Positions 42,519-51,019 are shown, counted from the first letter of the stretch. The stretch is DNA of 64,000 nucleotides from Sphingomonas ginsengisoli An et al. 2013 (GCF_009363895.1 NZ_CP045434.1:1798001-1862000); one strand, 5' to 3'. Notes: a model not told the origin generated them from the letters alone. A program made the numbers and translations.

Positions 42519-43098
42519 TAGTGGTTCTCGCCCGCACGATCCGGATCTTTTGGATCTGCTGGCCGGGTACACGGTGCAGCCTTTCGCCGGGGTTGTCTGG
42601 CGTGCGACGCGCCTATCACAGGATCCCACCGCTTTCTCATATCGAGGTGGTCGCTGGGCGCCACCGTCGAGCTACCAGTCAGTGCCTGTTCTATATACTA
42701 GCTGCGAGCGCGATGGGGCTATCGCCGAGATGAGCAGCTGGTTAGCGCTGCTGACACCGCCGCCAACTAAACCAGTGCTAATCCACAAGCTTACAGTTCG
42801 AGCCGAGCAGGTAATCACCCTTGACGAGGCCGATCTAACGCGGCTCGGCATCGACGCCAGAACATATGACACACGATCCTATGTGGGAATGGGCGAGGCG
42901 CCACCGTCGAGAACTCAGGAGATTGGTGCTGCGATAAGCTTTCTCGGAGTGGACGGCTTGAGGGTTCCGTCAGCCCGTTGGTCATGCGACAACGTTATTT
43001 TGTACGACAATCTAGATCTGGCGTTCGCGATTGACGTGGAAGAAACCTTAGAGGTCAGCTGGACTGAGTGGCGGGAACTAAATCTGCCCGACGGCTGA
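42511..43098 (+). CDS. RES-domain toxin
   Basis: This 195-residue protein (from TTG 42511, overlapping the antitoxin by eight bases; ATG 42457 would add 18) has the RES fold. It is named for the conserved Arg, Glu and Ser, here in VVWRATR (Arg31), ERDGAIAEM (Glu near 72-73) and GLRVPSARW (Ser near 153). GRWAPPSSYQSVPVLYTS is the NAD-binding segment. RES toxins such as MbcT and ParT degrade or use NAD+, and cause arrest or death when the antitoxin is lost. This is the toxin of the three-gene unit, third from the promoter. Confidence 0.82.
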   Translation: MPDSGSRPHDPDLLDLLAGYTVQPFAGVVWRATRLSQDPTAFSYRGGRWAPPSSYQSVPVLYTSCERDGAIAEMSSWLALLTPPPTKPVLIHKLTVRAEQVITLDEADLTRLGIDARTYDTRSYVGMGEAPPSRTQEIGAAISFLGVDGLRVPSARWSCDNVILYDNLDLAFAIDVEETLEVSWTEWRELNLPDG

Positions 43099-43541
43099 CT
43101 AACAGCTTGGGCGAGCGCACCGGCCGATGTTGCTTCGCCGCGCAGCCGTACCCCGCCAGGCGCTGAACGTCCGCGGTCGGGTCTTTCCGCCCGCATCCGT
43201 CTCCATGAATGAATGTCTGCTCATGGGCGGTCGCGGCGACAGCCTAAGCGACGGCGGTTGGGTCTTCACGGCCGTCACCGACCTCGATGAACGAAAGTCC
43301 GCTCATGGGCAAATTCGATCAATGCCTGAGCGCCCGAGAGTGGTTCTTCCCGGACGAGACAGGTTGTTCACCGGAGTACGCTCAAGAGACCGCGGCCTTG
43401 ATCCCAAGGCAACACAGACGGGTTCGACGTCTCTCGGCTTCCGCTCAGGCGAGCCTTATTCGGAGTTGTGCCGCAAAGTCGGGCACTTGCAGAGAGGGCA
43501 CCAACGAGAGCGCGGTTTTTCAGCAGAGACTGAGAAGAGAG
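43099..43541. other. Repeat-bearing gap between island and tRNA-Thr
   Basis: There are 443 bases with no gene I can support. Two related elements are visible: GAATGTCTGCTCATGGGCGG at 43211-43230 and AAGTCCGCTCATGGGCAAATT at about 43294-43314. Each keeps the GT(C/T)TGC-like arm of the dispersed hairpin family but ends differently. Frames covering 43127-43606 are low in family-like features. Confidence 0.45.
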
Positions 43542-43617
43542 TGGTGCCGCTTACAGGACTCGAACCTGTGACCCCCTCATTACGAATGAGGTGCTCTACC
43601 AACTGAGCTAAAGCGGC
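43542..43617 (-). tRNA. tRNA-Thr (anticodon CGT)
   Basis: On the minus strand a 76-base cloverleaf begins GCCGCTTTAGCTCAGTTGG. The 7-bp acceptor stem is GCCGCTT/AAGCGGC. The D arm is GCTC...GAGC, and the anticodon arm CCTCA-TTCGTAA-TGAGG has anticodon CGT (reads ACG, Thr). The T arm is ACAGG-TTCGAGT-CCTGT, and an encoded CCA end lies at 43542-43544. Its 3' end faces the accessory island (lower coordinates), a common integration position for islands. Confidence 0.95.
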
Positions 43618-43709
43618 GTGGCCTCGCGGCTGGCGGGCGCCCTACCAAGGGCGGGGCCGCGGAACAAGGGGGCGGTGGACGCCCACCTGCCCCGCCGCCG
43701 TCCGGGCGA

Positions 43710-44123
43710 TTACTTCTCGACGCCCTTCACTTTGCCCCACGTACGCGCGGCGGTGTAGCCGAGGTAGCCGGTGCCGAAGAGCGTGTAGAGCTCGTTCGGG
43801 ATGCCGCGCAGGTAGCTGGTCATGCCGGTGGCGATCGCCGCGGCGGTGGTCGGGTTGGCGGCGCTGATCAGGCCCATCGGGATCGACCACAGCACCAGCG
43901 CGTACATGACGTAGAGGAAGCTCGGACGGGCGCGGCTGGTCCACGGGTCTGGCGACTGCGCCTCGGCGACGATCGCCTGCATCTGCTGGGCGATGGCGTT
44001 GGCTTCCTGGTCGCCCTCGAGCTTGAGGAGGTTCAATTTGGCCTGCTCGCGCGCCTGGGGGTCGGGAATGATCTTGTCGATGAGCTTGGCGACGGGAGCG
44101 ACGATGGCGTCGAGAATGGGCAT
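43710..44123 (-). CDS. Phage/GTA-type holin (3TM family)
   Basis: This 137-residue protein begins with a helical segment (LDAIVAPVAKLIDKIIPDPQ). It continues with a Glu/Gln-rich linker, then hydrophobic helices (FLYVMYALVLWSIPMGLISA; AAIATGMTSYLRGIPN; LYTLFGTGYLGYTAARTWGK). This matches the 3TM holin family found in gene transfer agents and prophages. Holins perforate the membrane and release the endolysin. It follows the endolysin on the same strand (gap of 78 bases), forming a lysis cassette. AAGGAA precedes the ATG. No other phage genes are nearby. Confidence 0.75.
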   Translation of the reverse strand: MPILDAIVAPVAKLIDKIIPDPQAREQAKLNLLKLEGDQEANAIAQQMQAIVAEAQSPDPWTSRARPSFLYVMYALVLWSIPMGLISAANPTTAAAIATGMTSYLRGIPNELYTLFGTGYLGYTAARTWGKVKGVEK

Positions 44124-44201
44124 GCGTGGTTCCTTTTCTGGGACGCTAAGTTTCCAAGTTTCCCTGGTGCGAGGGTGGGTGGTCGGCGTTTCCGCGAGGC
44201 C

Positions 44202-44765
44202 TCAGGCGTTGCCAAGGCGATTGGCGAGCCAGCCGTAGAGGAAGGCCTCGTTGGCCGGGCGCTTCTCGGCGAGGCGAAGGTAGCGCTCGCCCTGCAGCGC
44301 CTCGAGCGCGCGCATCAGCACCGTCTCTCCGCGCTCGCGGCCGCGGACGGCGAGGAAGCGGTCGAGCGCGCCGAGCGTGACCGGACCGACCCGGCCGTCG
44401 GGGGTGAGGTCGGGATAGTCCTTGCCATTGCGGTTGAGCGCGGTGAGCGCGCGCTGGAGAAAGGTGGTGGCGACTCCCGGACCCATGTTGGCGCCGGTAT
44501 CGAACAACTCGGCCGCGATGCGCGACGAGCGCGATGCGACCTGGTCGTAGCGTGGGCGGGTCCAGTAGAGACGGCGGTAGATGGCCTCGGCCTCCTCACG
44601 CGGGAGCAGCGCCATCGGCCCCCCATAGCCATGGGCGCGGGCGACCGCTTCGGTGATCCCGAAGTTGGTCGCGCCGCCGCGGTCGGCGGGGTGGTCGACG
44701 AACCCGCCCTCGCGCTCGATCAGCTCGTCGACCAGCGTGGCGATCAGTTGTTCGTCTGCATCCAT
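44202..44765 (-). CDS. Endolysin, glycoside hydrolase 108 (N-acetylmuramidase)
   Basis: This 187-residue protein has the GH108 pattern: IEREGGFVDHPADRGGATNF with the catalytic Glu in EGGF (near residue 18-21), followed by GIT. The middle has YRRLYWTRPRYDQV and LFDTGANMGPGVATTFLQRA. The C-terminal part (DGRVGPVTLGALDRFL) is a peptidoglycan-binding 3 domain. It cleaves the murein glycan strand. No signal peptide is seen, so it relies on the adjacent holin. The pair may serve a prophage remnant or gene transfer agent. Confidence 0.88.
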   Translation of the reverse strand: MDADEQLIATLVDELIEREGGFVDHPADRGGATNFGITEAVARAHGYGGPMALLPREEAEAIYRRLYWTRPRYDQVASRSSRIAAELFDTGANMGPGVATTFLQRALTALNRNGKDYPDLTPDGRVGPVTLGALDRFLAVRGRERGETVLMRALEALQGERYLRLAEKRPANEAFLYGWLANRLGNA

Positions 44766-44835
44766 TGTAAGCCGCTCCTCATTACCGAGTCGCGACTTTG
44801 CTAACCTTTTTGGTTCGTTGTAGGACAGTGATTTC

Positions 44836-45810
44836 TTATTTGGGGAGAAGTCCGAGGTTCGCGGCCAGGGTTCGGACGAGTGCGTCGAGTTGGTCGAGCG
44901 CTGGGGTCGGCACCCCGTGGCGACGGCCGAGTTCGCGCGGGGCGCCGAGCAGGGCGTCGAGCTCGAGCGGGCGCCCGGCTTCTAGATCCTGGAGCATCGA
45001 GGTCTTGAAGGCGCCGAGCCGGGCGGTGACCGCCATGCGGGCGTCGGCGCTTTCGGAGATCGGGCAGCCGATCGCCGCACCGACCGCCGCCGCGTCGGCC
45101 ATGCCGGCGGCGATGAATCGGCGTAGGTCAGGGTCGGCGAGCACTTGGTCGCAGCTGGCGCGGGTCAGCGCCGACAAGGGGTTGAGGGTGCAATTGCCCC
45201 ACAATTTGTACCAGATCGCGCGGCGCACGTCGGGATCGGCCACCGCCGGCACCGCTGCGGCCGTGAATAGCCCTGCCAGCCGCTCGACCCGGTCGCTGTG
45301 GCCGCCGTGCGGCTCGCCGAGGATGAGCTTGTCGGCGTGGACAAGCACGATCTCTCCCGGCGCGGGACTGCGCACCGCGGCATGGACCACGCCGGCCACC
45401 AGTTGGCGCGCGGGCAGAGCGGCAGCAATCCGCCCGGCGGGGTCGACCGAACGCAGCGGCTCGTCCCCGGCAAACCAGAATGGCACGCCGTTCTGTAAGG
45501 GGAGGATCGCGGTCTCGGGACCGATGAGGGGTCGTGACCATTCGGCCGCGGCGGCGAGGCCAGTCGCCTTGGTCGCGATAATCAGCACGTCCTGCGGCTC
45601 GTACGGCTGGTCGCTCAGGCGGACCGGCGCGGCGAACGTGGCGCCGTCGGCCTGAAGCTGGAGTCCGTCGGCCATCGAGCGCAGCCGTTCAGACCTGACG
45701 AAGCCAGTGACCTGATGCCCCGCCAAGGCGAGGCGGGCCGCCAGCCAGCCGCCAACCGCGCCCAGGCCGACGACGCCAATTCGTAACGGTTCACCCATGG
45801 TCGCCGTCAT
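44836..45810 (-). CDS. panE: 2-dehydropantoate 2-reductase
   Basis: This 324-residue ketopantoate reductase makes pantoate with NADPH in coenzyme A synthesis. The Rossmann motif is VVGLGAVGGWLAARL near residue 13-27. The conserved Lys is in IATKATGL near 78, and LPLQNGVPFW (NGV) is near 100. IWYKLWGNCTLNPLSALT, with the catalytic Lys and the N.....N/S pattern, is near 193-210. The start may be ATG 45810 or the second Met at 45798. Pantothenate synthetase (panC) is 6 kb away in the same window but not linked in an operon. Confidence 0.85.
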   Translation of the reverse strand: MTATMGEPLRIGVVGLGAVGGWLAARLALAGHQVTGFVRSERLRSMADGLQLQADGATFAAPVRLSDQPYEPQDVLIIATKATGLAAAAEWSRPLIGPETAILPLQNGVPFWFAGDEPLRSVDPAGRIAAALPARQLVAGVVHAAVRSPAPGEIVLVHADKLILGEPHGGHSDRVERLAGLFTAAAVPAVADPDVRRAIWYKLWGNCTLNPLSALTRASCDQVLADPDLRRFIAAGMADAAAVGAAIGCPISESADARMAVTARLGAFKTSMLQDLEAGRPLELDALLGAPRELGRRHGVPTPALDQLDALVRTLAANLGLLPK

Positions 45811-45836
45811 GCCGTCCGTGGACGGCCGGACGCAAG

Positions 45837-46442
45837 TCAGTCGTGATAGAGCTGCGGAAAGCGGCGCTTGAGGTCGGCCACCTTGGGCCGGTCGTTGATC
45901 ACGATATAGGGATAGTACGGGTTCTTGCGCATGAAATTCTGGTGATAGGCCTCGGCGGGGAAGAAACCGCCACGCTCGATCTTGGTCACGATCGGTTTCT
46001 TGAACGTTCCCGATTTTGCCAGATTGGCGAGAAAGGCACGCGCGGCGGCGGCCTGGCCGGGGTTTTGCGGGAAGATCGCCGAACGGTAGCTGGTCCCTTC
46101 GTCGGGACCCTGGCGGTTGAGTTCAGTCGGATCGTGCGCGACGCCGGCGAAGATCTGCAGCAATTGGCCGTAGCTGATCTGACGCGGGTCGTAGGTGATG
46201 CGGACGGCTTCCGCATGACCGGTGCGTTCGCTGCTGACCGCTGGGTAGTTGGCGTCGGCCGCGCTGCCGCCGGCATAGCCCGAGGTGACGTCGACGACGC
46301 CCTTCACATGCTCGTAGACGCCTTCCATCCCCCAGAAGCAGCCCCCGGCGAGGACCGCAGTGGCGCGCTCCGCCGGGGCGGCGGCGGCGGGCGAGGCCGC
46401 CAACAGCGCGGCGAGGGCAAGGCCGATGGCGCGGGCGCTCAT
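45837..46442 (-). CDS. msrA: Peptide methionine (S)-S-oxide reductase, exported
   Basis: This 201-residue MsrA has a Sec-like signal (MSARAIGLALAALLAASPAA) and the catalytic motif GGCFWGMEGVYEHVKGV (Cys near 35). TSGYAGG and HAEAVRITYDPRQISY follow. The end (YYPYIVINDRPKVADLKRRF) lacks the clustered recycling cysteines of some MsrA. It reduces Met-S-sulfoxide in periplasmic proteins. Its ATG overlaps the msrB stop by four bases, so the pair is coupled and repairs both stereoisomers. Confidence 0.93.
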   Translation of the reverse strand: MSARAIGLALAALLAASPAAAAPAERATAVLAGGCFWGMEGVYEHVKGVVDVTSGYAGGSAADANYPAVSSERTGHAEAVRITYDPRQISYGQLLQIFAGVAHDPTELNRQGPDEGTSYRSAIFPQNPGQAAAARAFLANLAKSGTFKKPIVTKIERGGFFPAEAYHQNFMRKNPYYPYIVINDRPKVADLKRRFPQLYHD

Positions 46443-46933
46443 GCCGTTGCTCCCACATGGAATTGCATCGCCAGTCCGTTCATGCAGTAGCGCAGGCCGG
46501 TCGGCTTGGGGCCGTCGTCAAAGACATGCCCGAGATGACCGCCGCAGCGCCGGCATAGCACTTCGGTGCGGCTCATGCCGAGCGAGCGGTCGGTCCGGGT
46601 GAGGACGGCGTTCGGGAGGGCCCGATAGAAGCTCGGCCAGCCGGTGCCGCTGTCGAACTTGGTGGTCGAGGAGAAGAGCGGCTGGTTGCAACCGGCGCAG
46701 ACAAAGGTCCCGCGGCGATGCTCTTTGTTGAGCGGGCTGCTGCCGGGGGTCTCGGTCCCGGCTTCGCGCAGGATGTTGTAGCGCGCGGCGCCGAGCTGGG
46801 CGCGCCATTGCGCGGGGGTTTTCTGCACCGCGAACGGGCCGGCGGCGGCGGGCGACGGGCGCAGCAGCATCCAGCCGGCGACGCCAAGGCCGGCGGCACC
46901 GAGCAGGGCACGACGATCGAGCGACGGGTTCAT
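46439..46933 (-). CDS. msrB: Peptide methionine (R)-S-oxide reductase, Tat-like signal
   Basis: This 164-residue MsrB starts at ATG 46933 with AAGGAG upstream. The N terminus MNPSLDRRALLGAAGLGVAG has a twin-arginine, suggesting Tat export. Zinc sites are FVCAGCNQPLF and LCRRCGGHLGHVFDDGP. The catalytic Cys is in LRYCMNGLAMQFH near the C terminus. TKFDSGTGWPSFY is the MsrB signature. It reduces Met-R-sulfoxide and is the partner of msrA. Apparent export by different routes (Tat for MsrB, Sec for MsrA) is unusual. Confidence 0.92.
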   Translation of the reverse strand: MNPSLDRRALLGAAGLGVAGWMLLRPSPAAAGPFAVQKTPAQWRAQLGAARYNILREAGTETPGSSPLNKEHRRGTFVCAGCNQPLFSSTTKFDSGTGWPSFYRALPNAVLTRTDRSLGMSRTEVLCRRCGGHLGHVFDDGPKPTGLRYCMNGLAMQFHVGATA

Positions 46934-46985
46934 GGCAACTCCTTGTTCCAGCTCAGCTACGCGCGGCGTCGCCAATCGGATGCAC

Positions 46986-47723
46986 TTAGGTAGGAAGCAG
47001 CGCGCCCGACGCAATCACCGGCCCGGTCGGCTGGCCCGTCGGCGATCCGCCCGTCGGCTCGACCGAGATGGCGAGCACCGTCCCCTGGCGAAGCGCGGCG
47101 GCGATCTCGGCGGCGAGCTGGGCGTGCATGCGGCCGTTCAGCGGCATCACGCCGAGCGATTTCGGCTTCGCGCCGGAAACGATGAACCACAATTCGTGGC
47201 TGTGCGCGCCGTCGTTGGGCATGTCGCCCGCTGCGGCCACCGTCAGGCTGCGCGCCGTCGGCTCCCAGGTCGCGACCAGCTTGGCGTCGCTGTCCTTGCT
47301 CGCCATCGCGGCGACCATCGGGGCTTCGGCTGTCGGCTGCGTCGGAGCGGGCGGGGGCGGCGGAGTCGGGCGTGGTTCGACCAGCAGGAACAGCCCGAGG
47401 GCGGCGGCGACCGCAGTCGCGCCGGCCGACCACCGCTGCCAGAAGGCGAGCCGTCGATGGACGTCCACCGCATTGTCGTTGACCGCCGCGGGCGCGCGGC
47501 CACCGAGGGCCCCGGATATATGGGCCCACAGGCTAGACGGCGGCGGCGTGTCGCCGACCTCGTCGAGCAGCGGCGCCAGCCGCCGGGACCAGCCGGCGAC
47601 CTCTGCGGCGAAGCGGGGATCGGTGGCGGCGCGGCGGCGCGCGGCGTCGAGCTCGACACCGTCGAGCAGCCCGAGCGCCAGTTCGGCGGCCTGCCAGTCG
47701 CCGGCGGGTTGGTCGGTGCTCAT
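46986..47723 (-). CDS. Anti-sigma factor (RskA/anti-sigma-K type)
   Basis: This 245-residue membrane protein has an N-terminal cytosolic sigma-binding region (AAELALGLLDGVELDAARRR). A transmembrane helix follows near residue 90-110 (WSAGATAVAAALGLFLLVEP), then a Pro-rich linker (TPPPPPAPTQPT). The periplasmic RskA domain has LVATWEPTARSLTVAAAGD, AHSHELWFIVSGAKPKSLGV and GTVLAISVEPTGGSPTGQPT. It holds the ECF sigma factor inactive until a signal. Its ATG at 47723 overlaps the sigma stop as ATGA. Confidence 0.88.
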   Translation of the reverse strand: MSTDQPAGDWQAAELALGLLDGVELDAARRRAATDPRFAAEVAGWSRRLAPLLDEVGDTPPPSSLWAHISGALGGRAPAAVNDNAVDVHRRLAFWQRWSAGATAVAAALGLFLLVEPRPTPPPPPAPTQPTAEAPMVAAMASKDSDAKLVATWEPTARSLTVAAAGDMPNDGAHSHELWFIVSGAKPKSLGVMPLNGRMHAQLAAEIAAALRQGTVLAISVEPTGGSPTGQPTGPVIASGALLPT

Positions 47724-48286
47724 GCGTCCAGGCATCCCTTGAGCCGCTGGAGCGAGCGGCGGATCCAGCTCTTCATCGTCGGCAGCGGCACGCCCTCGCG
47801 TTCGGCCAGTTGCGGATAGCTGAAGCCGTCGAGAAAGGCGGCGCGGATCATCTGGCGGCCGCGCTCGTCGAGCTCGCCGAGGCAGTGCTCGAGCCGGCCG
47901 CGGTCCTCGCTCGCGCTGGCGAGGGTCAGCGCGTCGGGATTCTCGTCGGGGATGTCGAGCGCCGACTCGATCGGCTCGGCGGTCGCCTTGCGCCGGCGAA
48001 TGAGGTCGATCGCGCGGCTGCGGGCGATCAGCGCGAGCCAGGTGATCGGACTGGCGCGGCCGGCATCGAAGCGGTCGGCCTTGCGCCAGACGGTGAGATA
48101 GACATCCTGGAGCACGTCGGCGGCGTCATCCTCGCTGCCGGTCACCCGCAGGCAGATGCCGAACAGCTTGGCTGAGGTGCGGTCGTAGACCGAGCGAAGC
48201 GCGGCGCGATCGCCGCTCCCGACCTGGCCGAGCAGGCGGACCAGTTCGAGGCGGGCCGCGGCGGGCTCGGAGGCGGACGGGTCCAT
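47720..48286 (-). CDS. ECF RNA polymerase sigma factor (SigK-like)
   Basis: This 188-residue ECF sigma factor has region 2 (SVYDRTSAKLFGICLRVTGS; DAADVLQDVYLTVWRKADRF; SPITWLALIARSRAIDLIRR) and region 4 (GELDERGRQMIRAAFLDGFS; AEREGVPLPTMKSWIRRSL). The start was taken at ATG 48286; the frame is open to 48412 without a family-like extension. It is coupled with the downstream anti-sigma factor and lies just after a fasciclin gene, a likely target. Confidence 0.9.
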   Translation of the reverse strand: MDPSASEPAAARLELVRLLGQVGSGDRAALRSVYDRTSAKLFGICLRVTGSEDDAADVLQDVYLTVWRKADRFDAGRASPITWLALIARSRAIDLIRRRKATAEPIESALDIPDENPDALTLASASEDRGRLEHCLGELDERGRQMIRAAFLDGFSYPQLAEREGVPLPTMKSWIRRSLQRLKGCLDA

Positions 48287-48431
48287 GCGCAGCGTGATGG
48301 CCCAAGGCGATGCAAAGGAAAAGAGAAACCCGGCAGGAGCGCCCGGATCGACGGCTAGGTCGGGCATGACAGGCGCTCCCACCAGGCGGCGCGCGGGGAA
48401 CAGGAGGGCCAAACCCCGCGCGCCTGACCAA

Positions 48432-48980
48432 TTACGGCATCAGGACGTGGTCGACGACGTGGATGACGCCGTTGGACTGCATCACGTCGGCGGTGGTGAC
48501 GGTCGACATACCGCCCTTGGCGTCGGTGAGGACGATGTTGCGGCCGCGCATGCGGGCCGTGAGCTTGCCGCCCTCGACCGTCGTCAACGAAGCCATCCCG
48601 TGACCGGCGCGGATCTTCGCGGCGAGCTGCGCCGAGGTCACGCGGCCCGGCACCACATGATAGGTGAGAATCTGGGTCAGCGTGCCCTTGTTCTCAGGCT
48701 TGACCAGCGTGTCGACCGTGCCCGCGGGCAGGCGGTTGAAGGCGGCGTTGGTCGGGGCGAAGACGGTGAAGGGGCCAGCGCCGTTCAGCGTATCGACCAG
48801 GCCGGCGGCCTTGACCGCGGCGACCAGCGTGGTGTGATCCTTCGAGTTGACCGCATTCTGGACGATCGTCTTGGTCGGATACATGGCGGCGCCGCCGACC
48901 ATCGGGTTCTTGGCGCTGGCCGCGCCGAGCGGAAGCGCGGCGGCGGCGAGGGTCAGGGCAGTGAGGCGAACGAGCTTCAT
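48432..48980 (-). CDS. Fasciclin-domain secreted protein
   Basis: This 182-residue protein has a signal peptide (MKLVRLTALTLAAAALPLGA) and one FAS1 domain: LVAAVKAAGLVDTLNGAGPF, then TVFAPTNAAFNRLPAGTVD, YHVVPGRVTSAQL, and NGVIHVVDHVLMP at the end. FAS1 proteins act in adhesion or matrix. It is on the same strand as the ECF sigma and anti-sigma genes that follow, as in several proteobacterial SigK-like loci. Confidence 0.9.
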   Translation of the reverse strand: MKLVRLTALTLAAAALPLGAASAKNPMVGGAAMYPTKTIVQNAVNSKDHTTLVAAVKAAGLVDTLNGAGPFTVFAPTNAAFNRLPAGTVDTLVKPENKGTLTQILTYHVVPGRVTSAQLAAKIRAGHGMASLTTVEGGKLTARMRGRNIVLTDAKGGMSTVTTADVMQSNGVIHVVDHVLMP

Positions 48981-49147
48981 CGAAGATACTCCCGTGTTGG
49001 GTCGGCAACCTCAGCCGGCTGCCTACGAGAGTTACGCAAGTGGCACGCGGCCGGATGCGGGCGGGACCAAAGGCCGTAATCCGCAGGTGCGCCACGCTTG
49101 AATTGCTCGGTCGATCGGCGGACAACATCGGCGAGAGGAGCGCGGCA

Positions 49148-49630
49148 ATGCTGTTCTTGCTGATGGCGTCCCTGGCGAGCCCCGAGCCACCGGCGGCGGC
49201 CCAACCGCCCCCACCGCTGCGCATCGACGTGCTGGCCCGGCCCTGCAAAGACGATGGCGATGCCGACGTCACCGTCTGCGCCCGCCCCCGCGACGACTTC
49301 CGGATCGACCCGAACGTGCTGGCCGGGCAGCGGGCACGCGAGGCTTTACCGGTCGACACCCGCTCGCCGCAGGAAAGGTCGCAGGTCGCCGACTGTACCA
49401 AGGAGGTCGGGCAGTGCCAGGGCGGCGGGGTGATCCCGATCTTGCCCGGAGTGGTCAGGACGGTGACCGCTGTGGTGCTCGCTGCCAAGGGCGAGGACTG
49501 GCGCCAGCCCTTCCGCGACAAGCCCGACGAATATCAGGCCTACCGCGCCTATCAGGCCGAGCAGGCGCGGCGGAAGAGCCGGGTCAGCGTCCAAGTCAGC
49601 GCGGGCAGCGGAACGACCGGCCCACGCTGA
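49148..49630 (+). CDS. Exported protein of unknown function
   Basis: This 160-residue protein starts at ATG 49148 with GAGAGGAG upstream. The N-terminal signal (MLFLLMASLASPEPPAAA) is followed by a Pro-rich stretch and four cysteines in the mature part (RPCKDD, VTVCARP, VADCTKEVGQCQ), two likely disulfides. The end (YRAYQAEQARRKSRVSVQVS) is basic. I recognise no family. It is convergent with the phosphohexomutase gene. Confidence 0.5.
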   Translation: MLFLLMASLASPEPPAAAQPPPPLRIDVLARPCKDDGDADVTVCARPRDDFRIDPNVLAGQRAREALPVDTRSPQERSQVADCTKEVGQCQGGGVIPILPGVVRTVTAVVLAAKGEDWRQPFRDKPDEYQAYRAYQAEQARRKSRVSVQVSAGSGTTGPR

Positions 49631-49639
49631 GCGCCGTGC

Positions 49640-51019
49640 TCAATGGTCGCTGGCGGTCCGCTCGACCCCGCTCGCCGCGAGCTGCTCGTCGATCTCGCTG
49701 ACCAGCCGGTCGAGCCCGGCCTGATCGCGCGCTTCGGCGCGGGCGACGAGCACGTCCTGGGTGTTGGACGCGCGCAGCAGCCACCAGCCGTCGCCGCTGT
49801 TGACGCGAGCGCCATCGGTACGGTCGACCTCGGCCCCGCTCTGCTCGAGCCGGGCGAGCACTTCGTCGATCACCGCGAACTTGCGGCTTTCATCGACCGG
49901 GAAGCGCAGCTCGGGCGTGGTGACGGTCTGCGGCATGGCGTCGCGCAGCTCGGTCAGGCTCTTGCCCGACTTCGCCACCGCCTCGATCAGCCGGACCGAG
50001 GCGTAGAGCGCGTCGTCGAAGCCGTACCAGCGGTGTTTGAAGAAGATGTGGCCGCTCATCTCGCCGGCGAGCGGCGCGTGGGTTTCCTTCATCTTCGACT
50101 TGATGAGGCTGTGTCCGGTCTTCCACATCAGCGGCTTGCCGCCGAGTTCGGCGATGCGGTCAAACAGTGACTGGCTGGCCTTGACGTCGGCAATGATGGT
50201 CGCACCCGGCTCGGCGGCGAGCACCGGCTCGGCGAGGATCGCAACGATCTGGTCGCCCCAGATCACCCGCCCCTGCCCGTCGACCGCACCGATGCGGTCG
50301 CCGTCGCCGTCATAGGCGATGCCGAAGTCGAGACCCTTGTCGCGAACGAGCTTCTTGAGATGCTCGAGGTTCTTCTCGACCGTGGGATCGGGATGGTGGT
50401 TGGGGAAGCGGCCGTCGACGTCGGTGAAGATGGTGTGGTGCTCGCCCGGGAGCGCCTTGACCAGCCGCTCGAGCGCCGGGCCGGCGGCGCCGTTGCCCGC
50501 GTCCCACCCGATCTTATATTCACCGCCCTCGAAATCTTCGGTCAGGCGGGCGACGTAGCGGTCGATCACGTCCTCGTCGGTGACGTGGCCCTGCCCCTCC
50601 GACCAGTCGCCAGCGGCGCTGCGCGCGCCCAGTGCCTTGATCTCATCGCCGAACACCGAGCGGCCGTTCAAGAGCATCTTGAAGCCGTTGTAGTCGGCCG
50701 GATTGTGGCTGCCGGTGATCTGGATGCCGCCGCCGACGGGGAGGTTGTAGGTCGCCCAATAGAGCATCGGCGAGGGCCCCTGCCCGATCCGCACCACGTC
50801 GAGGCCGCCTTCAGTGAGGCCGCGAACGAGCGCTTCCTGCATCTCGGGCGAGTGGGTGCGGCCGTCGCGGCCGACGGCGATGTTGGTCACCCCTTCCGAC
50901 TTGGCGAGCGCGGCGAAGCTGCGGCCGAGGGCATAGGCGTCGTCCGCCGAGAGCGTCGAGCCGACGATTCCGCGGATGTCATATTCGCGGAGGATGGTGG
51001 GGTGGAATGAGTGGGTCAT
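49640..51019 (-). CDS. Phosphomannomutase/phosphoglucomutase
   Basis: This 459-residue alpha-D-phosphohexomutase interconverts hexose-1- and hexose-6-phosphates for GDP-mannose or UDP-glucose supply. The phosphoserine loop is ITGSHNPADYNGFKM near residue 96-110. The metal-binding loop AYDGDGDRIGAVD is near 234-246. The sugar-binding GEMSGHIFFKHRW is near 317-329. The C-terminal phosphate loop is RASNTQDVLVARAEA near 411-425. The N terminus (REYDIRGIVG) is typical of AlgC-like dual enzymes. Confidence 0.92.
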   Translation of the reverse strand: MTHSFHPTILREYDIRGIVGSTLSADDAYALGRSFAALAKSEGVTNIAVGRDGRTHSPEMQEALVRGLTEGGLDVVRIGQGPSPMLYWATYNLPVGGGIQITGSHNPADYNGFKMLLNGRSVFGDEIKALGARSAAGDWSEGQGHVTDEDVIDRYVARLTEDFEGGEYKIGWDAGNGAAGPALERLVKALPGEHHTIFTDVDGRFPNHHPDPTVEKNLEHLKKLVRDKGLDFGIAYDGDGDRIGAVDGQGRVIWGDQIVAILAEPVLAAEPGATIIADVKASQSLFDRIAELGGKPLMWKTGHSLIKSKMKETHAPLAGEMSGHIFFKHRWYGFDDALYASVRLIEAVAKSGKSLTELRDAMPQTVTTPELRFPVDESRKFAVIDEVLARLEQSGAEVDRTDGARVNSGDGWWLLRASNTQDVLVARAEARDQAGLDRLVSEIDEQLAASGVERTASDH

